A stretch of 64,000 bases of DNA from Membranipora membranacea (Eukaryota; Bryozoa; Gymnolaemata; Cheilostomatida; Membraniporidae). Made by a program: the position numbers and the translations under genes. The stretch lies in the NCBI GenBank assembly GCA_914767715.1, contig OU612071.1, positions 7,237,493 through 7,301,492 of the forward strand, in the 5' to 3' direction. Under the pieces are notes generated by a model, which had not been told where the DNA came from, made no database searches, and was given only the letters and a program-made list of their open reading frames with translations. The first letter of the stretch is position 1. Each line of letters starts with the position of its first letter. Below, piece after piece: positions 10,501-22,300 of this stretch.

Positions 10501-13500
10501 ACAGAACTGCTGAGATGATGCATATTTCTCATCAACGATCTCAAGTCCGTTGAAATTCCTCACAACATGTACTCTGGCTTAGAAAGGTTGAGTGTAGTTC
10601 GGGAGGTACAGAATTGCAGATCTTTCTGTATCCAGGAAGACAGATTCCCCGTTAGAGCACGCTACCTCAGAATTGAAATCTTCCTTTGTAGAGCAGGTTA
10701 CTTTGAAGCCTCCTCCTGTTATATTCTGCTTGCCTGCTTCTCTAGATTGGTACCCTATAGGCTCACCCCATGAGAGCTGCACACGCTTTTCTGCCATATT
10801 AGATATGTCAGCAGAGACTCCATCCACAAGAAGATATTCTATAAAACATAAACTACTATCTATTTTAGAATTGCTCCCTTAAAAGATTGTGGTGTGAAGT
10901 TCAGATGAACCGACTATCTGTCAATTGAAAATAAATTAAACAGCAAATTAAATATTGCTCACAAGGGTGATCGACTCCTTAGACAAAGAAAAGTTACTAT
11001 TTATCAATCAATAGGTCAATGGCTCAAAATGAATATGCGAATCACTATGGTAGATAGATTCTTCAAAATTACAATTTCCTTGTCTGTAAATTCCTTAGTC
11101 AAATATGAGCAACTAACACAATTAATACGATTTTTCTCATCTAAAATGCCTTCCCAGTTGAGTTGGTGTTATATACGATTTACTCACCAGCAACAAAGGG
11201 ACGAATAGAGACATACCTTCCTCCGCTATAGTCTCTATCTTTTCGAACTATCAATGTGTCATATACATTGATGTTTTCACATCCTATTGAGCACCAAAGT
11301 AAGCATCATAACCACCCGTACTAAATGTCACTAAATTTCCACTACAATTACCTCCACGCCTCACGATGAGTGATGGGCACTCCCCCTGTTTTACTTTCAC
11401 AATTTTTTCAGTTATAAAATGAAAATTGACAGCACCAAGCCCTTGTTGATAGTGAAGCAATGTCTGATCGATGAGTCTGAAAAAATTGTTGTTCTGGTAT
11501 TGCTCCCACACAGCAGCGTAGGTCTGACATGGTGTACCAGATGAACGGGTGAAATACTGCCAGGCTACCAGATATCCGTCTGCCTCGATAGAGCCATTAC
11601 GCATGATCACGTAATCATAACCGCGGTCATCTCTTTGACTGACTGTCATATATGCGCGCCAGGAGCTTCATCTGACAGAAAATAACATCACAAACGTTTT
11701 GGAATGTGTGAGAATCGGTAGATTAAGTGCACTCAATCATAATTATACCGATTTTTATGTTCATCTAATATGATAGATTGCCCAAAAACGCTGAAAAGAG
11801 ATATTAGAGTTTTGTGTGATGCTCAACATAATAGCTAATGCACTTTATTTTGTTCAAATGAAAGACAAAAAAGAACAATGTATAGATTGAAAAACTTTTC
11901 CAATATATTCAATATTGACCACCCAGTTCAATTCAGGTCTTTTTACTGGCTAAGATTCATTATCATCAGTCTTTAATGGCTGAGTCTGTCATTCTTGTAC
12001 CCCAACCAAAATTCAGGATGAAAGCTTACCGAGGTAACAATGAGGTCTGTTGAAAAATTGCCAATCTTTGCCCGCTTCACTCACGACATTGGCATCGTCA
12101 GATAGTTTGTCATTAAGGACACAGCGGTTATTGCCGGTTGCCTTATTTATTGAGCGACACTTCGTACTTCCAACATTATCCACACATCTGCTCATACAGT
12201 GTCTAAGACTATAAGTATCTGTGGAGTTATTGACTCCACCGATGAGATATCTGCCTCTTTCAGAAGTCCACGGCTGCCAGAATCCTGAAATTGTATATTT
12301 TTCAAGATAAATAGATTTATAAGCCTAAGTCTCTACAATGAGTCTACCATAGAAATAACATGCCTCTCTGGTTCACTCATAAATTTGGGCTAATTGGTCC
12401 ATCCAATTTTGACTTGATGCGCATAACTTCTTGAGATATTGCCTAAAAAAATGCTTCCCTCTGTCGTTGGTTTGCATGCAGGTCATTTGACATTTTTGCA
12501 ATTAAAGGGAAGAAAAGGCTGCTGTAATAATAAATTTAATGATGGAGATGAAATTAATCATGAGCTCATTTTTTGCAGAATTTATGAATTCTCATGCACA
12601 ATATACAATACATTGGGTGAGTGCTATTAAGAAGAGAGAATTGTTTCGTTTGAATGTTATTTTTCTATTTTGAATACCAGTAAGTACCTGCACAAATAGG
12701 TCTGAGTGAGTACTGATAGTCTGGATCACTCATACAGCTGTCTGATCGTTCTCCTCCAGCAGCTCACACCGTCTGTAAGAAGATTGGTAATTCACAGCAG
12801 CACAAATAAAAGTGCTCTCTTCTACACATTTCTTCTTACATCCCTCTAAGCCCTGTCCTTGACCAAGAGTGACTACCTTGGGCCAACCAGATATATATGG
12901 ATGTAGTTTCTGTCCTGCTTCAGTTACCCATTCACATGGAAGAGCTAAGGCTGAAATTAATAGTGAGAGACCACAATAATTACTGCAGCATTATATAGAA
13001 CATTGAAGAGCCGCAAAGAAGAAAAAACTGAGTGTTCAAATATTTATTTAGTCCCGTAAGAGTGGGAGATGGGCAAGATTTAGTCCCGAATTTTTCACCA
13101 TCTACACTGACACTATTAGAACATCAAACAACAAAACATAAACACACTAGCGACAGTGATAACAGTATTTTCTGTTAAATTGGTAATTTATCTGACACGG
13201 CACTTTGATGACGTCGGCAGAATAGCATAATCATATGCCTCTAATGATTTACTTAGAAGCCAATTGAAGACTTACTTTGAGGCTGCTCTTTTGTATCACA
13301 TCTTATTCTCCATATTTTAATCTATCATGTGAGCGATATGCAAAAGAGCAGTCCCAAACTAAGTCTTTAAGCCATACTTTCAACCCAGCGTAGCTGACCA
13401 ACAGTCCCATACCTCTTAGAAAGGGTTGGGATAGAACTTTTAAGTCTAGTATGTTATCATTCATAACATGTATAACTGGGTAGATGGGCTTTTTATTAGC

Positions 13501-14826
13501 AAATATACATTAGGCCCAACTGTCCCAATTCTACCTCAAAACATCTCAAGGTAGCCATACAAATTCTCCGTACTGCTTCATGTCTCAAGACTTAAAACAT
13601 CCATGAAATAAGCATCTCTCTATGTTTACCTGAAACTACAGGTCATTCCCAACATTGTGGTGTATTGTATGAATCCATATCCCAATCTGAACCTGAGATA
13701 CAGGCTCTCAAAGTCAGCACTGTCACAGCTAGCTCAGTGGAATGGGCCATTATTAGGGCTTATACAGCATCATCTAGTGCTTAAACGTAACACTCGGGTT
13801 AATGTGCGGAGCTTAAATGGTCTGACAATGGCAAATTTGTGTTTTTGAAACAAGCGTTCCAGTGGACAATTTTTAAAAACAAATTACACATTACTAGCCT
13901 GAGAGGTGAATATGAGTTGTGAGAAGTTTGGGGCAGATCCATCTGCTGGAAACTTTATATTTTAGGAATGAAGTATATGTGGTAATTATTTACGCATAAC
14001 TATTGGACAATGGAAATAATATGTTTCAGCGAGCGCACTAATAGCTTTTGCACTCAACTGCCCGTGTGTTACGTCACACTCTCTGCCTATGAGCTAGCTG
14101 TGACAGTCCTGACTTTGAGAGCCTGTATCTCCGGTCCAGGTTGAGCTATGGATTCATACAATACACCAAAATGTTGGGAATGACCTGTAGTTTCAGGTAA
14201 ACATAGAGAGATGCTTATTTCATGGATGCTTTAAAACTCAAGACAAGTGTTAAAAAAAAAAGAAAAAGTGACTGACACACATTGTTGCAAGGCAAGCTTC
14301 AATTATCAAGAGTCAAGCACGCCCAATAAAACGCCTTGAAAGCCTTCAAACACCCTCCCTAAACCAGTCACTAGTCAAAGGATCTTTTTTTAATTGATAA
14401 AAAAAATGTTTTTCAATTAACCTGGTATAGTGGTACAGATGTTTGCAAAAACTACTGCCTGCAGCTCATGTGTACTACATTAAACTTGAAATGAATATTG
14501 ATGAAAAAAAAGTGCGTACAGCTCCTATTGGTAGGTGCATTGTCTTTTCCGTACGTAGACATGGTACAAGATACTATAGGTTATATCAGAGTAATAATTC
14601 AATCAAATCAACTGACAATTTGTTTCCTCTACCTTAGAAACAAACAATGTTGGTTCTTGTAGATATTTGATGCCGTGTTAGAATCATTCTGAGGAAAACA
14701 AATTGAGTAGAAATAAAGTCTACAGTCATAAGACTCACCTAAAGTTGAGCAGAAGCAGATTGAGAGAACAATGAAAAGTGCCAGTGAGATGAACTGGCTT
14801 AGGCTGTCGGACATTTTCGACAGCAT
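7502..14826 (-). CDS. PAN/FN3 receptor-like type I membrane protein (reading frame broken)
   Basis: Minus-strand coding exons: 14739-14826, 12688-12950, 12030-12284, 11352-11642, 11188-11283, 10497-10838, 10175-10349, 9927-10102, 9638-9747, 9239-9455, 8393-8782, 8051-8207 and 7502-7610. Nearly all domain boundaries fall on phase-1 introns. Order: signal peptide (from MLSKMSDSLSQF, hydrophobic to CFCS); PAN domain 1 (FICAAVNYQSSYRRCELL); PAN domain 2 (CRSINKATGNNRCVLNDKL); an unidentified beta-rich domain; FN3 (VQLSWGEP to ARVHVVRNFNG); a second beta domain; FN3 (ALLEWSLIEGYNDAIITYYQ); a third beta domain; a Gly/Val-rich transmembrane helix followed by LRRRL; then a cytoplasmic tail with YQHT and YEIP. 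Three breaks are visible: a one-base frameshift near 12755-12770, TAA at 10579-10581, and TGA at 7502-7504, after which the frame stays open to TAG at 7364-7366. It is either a young pseudogene or affected by assembly errors. Ligand unknown. Confidence 0.75.
13262..13375. mobile_element. Short foldback MITE in the receptor intron
   Basis: GAAGACTTACTTTGAGGCTG near 13268 is mirrored by an imperfect reverse complement ending in CTAAGTCTTTAAG near 13372. The same terminal sequence, including the ATGTGATAC/ATTTTATTCTATCATG block, forms the arms of the 1.4-kb foldback at 53612-54999. This is a minimal member of that family. Confidence 0.7.
13581..14246. mobile_element. Foldback element with ~150-bp inverted arms
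   Basis: The left arm at 13581-13735 and the right arm at 14090-14246 are reverse complements, with a few differences, over about 150 bases. They share blocks such as CATGAAATAAGCATCTCTCT and the reverse complement of TTTGAGAGCCTGTATCTC. The spacer of about 350 bases is non-coding. It lies in the long first intron of the receptor-like gene. Confidence 0.85.
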
Positions 14827-15944
14827 ACCTTGGCATTGATAAGCAGTTCACATCAATTTTCTTAAATTTCTTATCTAGATAAGATACAACACAATTAAAT
14901 GACATGGCTGAAGACCCTCTCTCCTGACAGTTTACAGCCAAGCAGATCTATCTGCAAGCTCCATAAAATTTGCATCCAGTTGAAGTTTTTTAGGCTCTGA
15001 GGGTTATGTATATGATGAGTTACTTGTCTTCCGTTCAAGTCAATGGTAGTGTTCTCAATTCATCACATCGCATCACATAATGTATCAATTTATCATACTT
15101 GCCTAATTCAGCTGTCTTGTCTAGCTGAGTGTACTGCTGCTACTGCTGGGAACGTGTTTAGCTCATGATCACTTCTAGCTGCGCACACTGATATTTATAC
15201 AAGGAACTTGATTAACATAAACTAAATGTTACAAAGGTCACATTTTCAAGTGACACTATAATTGAAATTAGTTCAGAACAAAAAACGGCAATGTTCATTT
15301 AGCATCCTATTTTCTTTGGCATTGCGCTACCGTATAAGAAGAACAAATAATACAGGATGGTTTGGATAATTAGGTTAACAGTTCCCTGACTCCCTGGAGC
15401 TATCTTAGTGCTCTGACAGCTCCATCATGAAGTAAACACAATGACATGTGATCCAGGCCAGCCAGTAAATGATATAATTTGGAAGTATAATAGTTTGATA
15501 TCATGACATAGATAATTCATATAGAATGTCTTTGACAGAGATTCAAAAGTAGTTGATGAGAGATTACTCAGCCTAAAAATGACGACTTTGACAGTTAAAG
15601 GATGAGATATAGTAGAGATGGGCAGTGCGGGAAATTGCACTACAGTTTATTTGTTATCGCTTATCAGGTAAACCTCTCTCCGCCTCACTAAGACTCCGGT
15701 ATACAAAAACAAATTGCTGTATTGAGGCAGTTCTTGTAGCTTTTTTGAGAATCTAATTAGATGATGAACTGAAACATGAATGTGCGCAGCCCTAGATATA
15801 ATTCTATTGTGGAAATCATAACAAATCAGTTTTGTTTGGAGAAAATATTGATGAGTTAACGTGATCATTTTGTCAGGTCAAATGTGTGCTTATAGAATTC
15901 TGTGTAGCTCAAAACTAATAATATGAGGCTGCAATCTGAGCATT

Positions 15945-16138
15945 GTCACCTAATGAGCAAATAATTTGCACAAACTGATTAGGGTATGAAATTAATTATC
16001 TACCGCATCAGTTGACGTAGTTACCTGACGTAGTTACCGTCTTGCTAGTGCACACTGTATACGTCATAAGCTGGTGCGTAGGTTTCATGCCCTGCTTTTG
16101 AAGATCAGTTTGTGTAAATTATTTGACCATTAGGTGAC
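15945..16138. mobile_element. MITE with ~33-bp terminal inverted repeats
   Basis: TGTCACCTAATGAGCAAATA at the left end matches the reverse complement of the right end (TATTTGACCATTAGGTGACA region) with a few mismatches, continuing through a shared ATTT(A/G)CACAAACTGAT block. The 194-bp element is non-coding and contains a short repeated TTGACGTAGTTACC/CTGACGTAGTTACC motif. Confidence 0.78.
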
Positions 16139-16541
16139 ATTTATGAGATTTAAGTCTCAATTAATTATCTTGGAGCTATGTAGAATTCAATGTGCACACA
16201 TTTGCATGAGTGGCAGCAGTAGTTTAAGCATAATGTGCTCACACGGATTATTATTATAAGCATCAAATACTAGCTTAGCTAGCTTTGGAATTATGTTAAC
16301 TTAGGTCAGCAAAGCCGTAGAACTCCAGCTAAATAGAAACCTAAATTGCCCCTGATGGTCAATATACTTTTTGCTAATCATCTCCATATGTTTCTGATTG
16401 ACTATCTCTCAGTGTTGCCCAGTTACTCTAACTATGATCGACTGTTAAAATGTAAGCAATACGTCCAAAGACAAATTTTTGCACGTATTTGTCCTCTTTG
16501 ATTAATCAAGAGAGCATAATACTTGATGCAAAAGACCTACT

Positions 16542-16675
16542 GAGCTCTAATACAAAATTAATTGTCGCTGTGTACATAATAATTGATTTCACACTGTTCT
16601 TTGAGCTCTGATACAATATGAATTGTGACTGTGTATTGGAAAAAACAGTTCCACACTGTTCTGAGATAAACCTGT
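16542..16675. repeat. Two-unit ~65-bp tandem repeat
   Basis: Two adjacent imperfect copies each begin GAGCTCTRATACAA and end with CACACTGTTCT, each including an AATTGT(C/G) block. No coding capacity. Confidence 0.7.
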
Positions 16676-18103
16676 TTTCATGGTTGTGAGCCTGTGGGGT
16701 CTTTCAATTAGAAAGAGCGATTCTTTACTTAAGGTATAGTAACGGTGTCGGTGAATTTTTATAATACCTTTATGGCCGGATAGGCAATTTGAAACTATTG
16801 CTTATACAAAAAACTTTTTTGCAATATCTTCGTCGGTTTATTTTTTATTGCTAATAACAGTATTTACTACAATTACTACGAATACTATGAAACAGAGCGC
16901 AAGAAAATCATTTATGAATATTCACACTTTGCGCATGACACAACGAGCTATACCAGCAGTGTGTGAAATCAGCTATCAGCTGGAAATGGTGGTGTAATAG
17001 CAGTCTGATAACACAAACAACTGCTTTGGGCATGACAATCAGAGGATAATGACATGATCATGAAACAATAGGATATTTGAATATGACAGAACAGGCTAAA
17101 AGATGCACGAAGTTGTCTTTTCAATGTCAGAAGGAAGACAATTCACTCTGTCTTTTTTACAGCTGATGTTGAAATATCCTGCTGATTCCCAAATTATTGG
17201 TCATCAAATTAGGTCAACCGGAAACATCTCTGTTTCATTCATATTAAATTAATATCTGATTACCGAAGTGGAGATCTTGTTGTGTTATTGGCCACAGATT
17301 TGGATAAACATGTCCAAACTCGTCAAAAACCATCATAAACAAAGTTGAAATCATAACTCACACCTTCCAAGAAATATGAATATGGAATTACCATGTTTTG
17401 TCGTTGAGAAAATTATCAAACATCCCTTACTGATAGAGATGAGAGCTTGTAGAGCATTAATGCCCGTTTATCAATTACACATTGGTCACGCCGTTGTCAT
17501 GAGGAGTCAATGCATGCAACGGATACAATAAATCATGTCAGGTGCCCAAAATGTGTTAGATAAGTAACTAAATGCACAGATGAGCTAATGAGCAAATATA
17601 ACTTTCCTTTACGCAGTCGTGTCCACTCCCAAAGTTTATGTAGGAGAATATTTTTTCCATATATATACATTTTGAAGTCTCTAGAATTGTTAACTAGTGT
17701 TTTTTATGCTGTCAGATTAGAATTCAGCTGTGAGGACACCAAAAAGAAACCTCATGTCTGGCACATGATTAAGCATTGCTTCATCGTGCACAAAAAAGCA
17801 CTCAGGAGCCAAATTGAAGGAATATGATGATAAATAATTCATCCTCCCCTTCTTTATAAACCGTTTTTCAAAAATCAAGAAGAAAACCAGTGCCCTCTCT
17901 ATGCTACAGCTGCCTGAAAGTTCCCTTTCCAGCAAAATACGTGATTTTCGTGCAGTCATGACGCGACGTCAAAAGACGTTACTTCCTCGACTCTCATAGA
18001 AATATACTCCTACCTAGATGGTCTTCCATATCTGCCAAAATCGACTAATTCGGACAACTTTCTTTTCGGCATTACTATACCTTAAGCAAGTTATTACTAT
18101 CAC

Positions 18104-18139
18104 TTCGCTTCTCGGCCTATATGCTAAGATCAAAGTGTC
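18104..18139 (+). ncRNA. U2 snRNA-like 5' end, probably a truncated pseudogene
   Basis: The sequence TTCGCTTCTCGGCCT followed by GCTAAGATCAAAGTGT matches the 5' stem-loop of U2 snRNA with about four differences, including the TCTCGGCC/GCTAAGATCAA hallmark. Downstream the branch-site-pairing and Sm-site portions are not recognisable. It is most likely a 5' U2 fragment or U2-derived retroposon rather than a working gene. The match is remembered from the conserved family, not searched. Confidence 0.55.
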
Positions 18140-18658
18140 ACTGCCAATGGCCGATGAGTGCCAGTTCAGTTTAGGCAGCTCAATTGTTCAATTTGAAAGA
18201 ATTAAACCAATCATTATTTAATAATTGAATTGAGCAACGCCTCCTTCACAAAGCTTTGTTGACCATGCTATGGATAGAACAAGCCCGACCTAACCAAACT
18301 ATCCCATCCATCTGGCCTTACTAAAAGTGCCTAAATCCTATGGAAAATATGGCATGTGTGGCCACAGCTTAAGTCTTTCAATTAGACAAAATTGCACCCA
18401 AATCACTTACTCAGAATGTATATAGTTCCATCATTAACGGCAGACAATAAAATGTATAAGCATACAAATCTTCACATAGCCTCTTTATGTATCTAGCTTC
18501 CTCATTTGAATTGTATCATAGCAAACTAAAAAGGAGACTGATAATTGGTTTGAAAGTTTGATTCTCAATATATTTGCATCAACAACTGCATACGAGTGGT
18601 GTGTACCTTTACATTCACTATGTTTCCATGTGTCGATTTTGTGGTTCACTCCGATTTC

Positions 18659-18691
18659 GAATGGTTAGAATCCAGTGGATTCTAACCATTC
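18659..18691. repeat. Perfect 33-bp palindrome
   Basis: A 16-base arm beginning GAATGGTTAGAATCCA is followed by one G and its exact reverse complement. It could form a 16-bp stem. It sits about 20 bases beyond the 3' side of the tRNA-like segment at 18713-18793. Confidence 0.9.
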
Positions 18692-18712
18692 CCATAATGG
18701 GAAAAATATGAA

Positions 18713-18793
18713 AAGGACTTGAACCCCAGCCTCCCGCATGTATCCCTTTGAAGGCATTGTGTGCAGGCGCGCTAACCATTCAGCCACGCCGCC
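18713..18793 (-). repeat. tRNA-like sequence (SINE head or tRNA pseudogene)
   Basis: The minus strand reads GGCGGCGTGGCTGAATGGTT, then AGCGCGCC (a good A-box with acceptor-like start), and ends in a B-box GGGGTTCAAGTCC. At about 81 bases it has the length of a class II (Leu/Ser) tRNA. The expected acceptor strand CGCCGCC is absent at the 3' end, so a working tRNA is unlikely. Confidence 0.55.
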
Positions 18794-19305
18794 AATTAGG
18801 AAATAGGTTGAATAGACACGATAGGGATATTCGCGTCCAAAAAGTCATTCGTCACAATCGGAATTTGAATTTAATGCCGTTTTCATGGGGCGATTACTCC
18901 CGAAACCCTTACAAAATCGACTCATGGAAAGATAGTGATTGTGTTCTACTGTAATGTGTAAATTTACATATGCATCGTCTTTCGTTGCTCTTGTCAAGCC
19001 TGGTTAACCAGTTATTCTCGACAAGAGATAGGAAAAGAAAGTGTGTAAAGAGGAAGCAGTTTTTGGGTTTAAAAGTATCTGTTCCAAAAGAGCTCAAGTG
19101 CATCTGATCCTTAGCGATTTTGTCAGTGTGACCCTTTGTTATATCATCTTCAGGGGATTCCGCTATGAATAAAGTGATCCCTTTTAGATTGAAATAAAAT
19201 TACGGTCACGTAATTCTATGCGCAGTTTCCACTTGTAACTAGTTGTAAACCAAGCAACAGATCAAAAGCATTTGTGTGTGTATGGAACATATCTATAGCT
19301 GCTTT

Positions 19306-22300
19306 TTAGATTATCAACTGTAAGAAATACGACAAGAAAATTATTTGATCGAGTATCACCTTTCAGAAATCATTAGGTTTGATCCAACCTTTTTACCAAT
19401 AATACAAACTTGTTTCACTTTCTAGTAGAAAAAAGTTTCCCATGATATTGTAATCACCTGATATTGGTGAAATAGTCTCCCTCCAATCTGCCCAATTCTA
19501 ACAGTTAATCCACTACTAGCATTAGGACTAGTAGGTATTATCAGTGGCAGTGAGATTCTTTGAGGCTCGGCTACCTTAAGAACAAGAAATGTCAAAAGCT
19601 GGCTACAGTAAAATGGACAGACGCAAGGGTGAAACAGCAGATTGCAAACAAAGCAATACCTTGTTTGGTGAAAAACTGTCAAATCATTATTTTAACTGTA
19701 GTATTGGTTGTTTAAAATCATCGTAAAGACTAATTGTTGATCATTATATGAATGAGCAACGCAGCTTAAACCTTACCCCTCCACTTCCCTCAGACTGCGT
19801 TGTTGAATTTTCAGTTTTTGTCCTGTTAATGTACAGAATCTCTTTCCCACTGATCACACCATTGTCATTGGATCCATTTGGAGGCTGATACGAATCCTAA
19901 CACAAAAAAGCATCATCGCTTTAACCACACAGTTTGATTAAGAGGTTTGCAAACTAAAGGTTTTTGGGAAGAGTAAAAACAACGGTAAAAATACTCCAAG
20001 CAAACAATGAGCAGCGTTAAATGGTACAAAATCAACAGTCTACAGTTTGTTATCTTGCCTTAAATTGATGGCACCGGAATATTATTGGGCCATTTTTAAT
20101 TGCAGATTACAGCTGGATGAATGAATTTATGCTTTCACTATCCCAGCCATACCACTGAAAACTTATCGTTCATCTGTGGAGCTTTCTTCTGCCGGATGTT
20201 TGATTTTAAATATGCAAACCAATCTACAGTGCCACTGTTACTCTCATAAGTATTAAGTACTCATGAACAAATTTTTTATACAATGTATTGATCAATTGAT
20301 ACAGTATGCTGTATCAAAACTGGCTCTGATGGCATTGCAAGTGAGCATTGACCTTGGAACTTTTACAGCTGCACACAACACACACGCCGCCTATGCTCAC
20401 AAATAAGTTTACCATTTTACTCAATTGCATCGGTTGTCGAGATTTTCTGCCTTCTGTATCTTCAAGTACTTACCTGAGTCTGTAGGACTGATAGTGAAAC
20501 AAGCTTATTGTTGCACCAAGCACCAATGGCCTTTAACAAAAGAAACATCGATCATCCACACCAATGATCCAATCCCAGATAAGTTGTAAAGCTAGCGCTG
20601 TGTTTTGCGTTAAAAATACTAACAAACTGAAGCGTCTTCCATGACAAAAATCTAAGCCTTAACTGTCATTAATAGAATATGTAAATGGTAGCTTATTTGG
20701 TTTATGATACTATTCACAACAGTATTCTACCCAATTGTCATGTCTAGGTCATTCTTTTGGAAACATTTTTGGACCATTTTGACTCACCAGAAATGGTAAA
20801 GCCACAGGTTTCACTTTTGTCCATGCTGCCTTCATCATCTGATTGCTTTTGAGACTTGCAGCTGAATTTCTCTGCACAGCAGGCTGGGTGGATACAGCGC
20901 CAAGCTGTGACAATGATGTAGATCCACTAGAAGAGTAAGGCGACATCTTTCTTGCATTTGATGCCCCTCCAACATTCTTTTGCAATCTTTGGATCATTTC
21001 CTTGTGACAACACAATATAAAAGATCAATACTCATTTGTGTCACTCCACAGAGATTAAACACTAAATATTGGTCTCAACAAAATTGGCAAACACAATAAC
21101 AGGTCTCAAAGTGATGAGCCATTTGCTGATTTTGGTTTGAAAATCTGCCACGTTATAAGCTTTATTTGATTGGTATGGTTTTTGAACATACTAATTAGGT
21201 TCATATTGATTGATTTTGAATACATTATGCTATGATTATGGTAGCTAGTTGTACCCCTGAGGCAACTAAGTAGCAAAACAAAGACCTACTTCCGGAGCTG
21301 GGCATTGATCATCATGGTCATATCTTTTCTCCCATGGGTAACGACGAGGCTGTTCATCCCTGGTGGTTTTCGACTTTCTCCCAAAGTTGCGTCCTGCATT
21401 GGCTTTCTCGGCAAACTCTCTCCCGATAAGGAGGTCTCCTAAATCTTTAAAGATTGAAGGCTTTGTCTCTGAAATCTCTTGTAAGTCCTATAATACAAAT
21501 TAGCGTTTGCTCTGTAAACAATAGAAGGATCATTGAGATCAGTAGAAATTCTATTGATAATGACGGCTTCAAGTCAAGCATAAAGACGATGTATCACAGA
21601 ATCAGACCTATATAGTTCATTAGATACCTTGAGTACTTGTTCGGCAGCAGCAGGATCGTTTTGTGTTGTCTTTGAGGTTGTGTCTTTGCATGAAGCATCC
21701 ATATAGGCTAGTGTTGCTTTAGCTTCTATGCAACTTGTCTTGTCTCCTGATTCAATACACTCAGATTTAGCTATGTCATGGTGTTTCTATGGACAATCAA
21801 AAGTGTTTGTGAACAATTGTACAGCCTGTGTCTTACAGATTTGTCCAGATGAAACACTTACAAGGAATTTCGAAATGAATGCTATTAGTGATTCATGGAT
21901 CAAAAGTTCGATAAAATTATAAACCGATGGGAGAGCAAAGATAAGTCCTCTTTCCAAGGTTATTGGTCCATTAGACTTTTTACCTGGCAAGATACACTGT
22001 ATTCAGTTTCCTCACAAGAACACAGGGACTCTTTTTTGCTGAGTGATTTAGTCTCCTGCACTCTTCTTCCTTTACGTAAATAATAACCTTCATCATCGTC
22101 ATCATTTGAGGATAATCTCGCGGAGAAGGCTCCAGCAACTAGTGATGCTTGCAGAAACTGCAGGAATATCAAAGGAAACACTTTTCTATTAGTAAACATC
22201 AAATTAGCAATACGATACTCGATTATAAGTAGAATTTAACAAATCCTTAACCAGATATAAAAATAAACCCCGGAAGATAATTTAAGGATTCCATTATATG

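Larger units (their letters stand above)
14827..19305. other. Intergenic region between the receptor-like gene and the caspase
   Basis: No exon chain was found on either strand. It holds a MITE at 15945-16138, a two-unit tandem repeat at 16542-16675, a U2-like fragment, a perfect palindrome and a tRNA-like segment. The segment just above 14826 should include the receptor-like gene's promoter, but no motif was identifiable. Confidence 0.55.

Noticed and set aside
10550-10600. A 36-base mini-intron that would remove the TAA at 10579
   Set aside because: Far too short for splicing, and removing it would delete a conserved FN3 strand.
11284-11351. Apparent frameshift or stop in the receptor-like gene near 11284
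   Set aside because: A 68-base stretch starting GTAATT and ending CAATAG works as an intron that keeps phase exactly, so no lesion is needed. It remains an inferred intron.
18713-18793. Functional Leu/Ser tRNA gene
   Set aside because: A- and B-boxes are good but the acceptor stem does not form.
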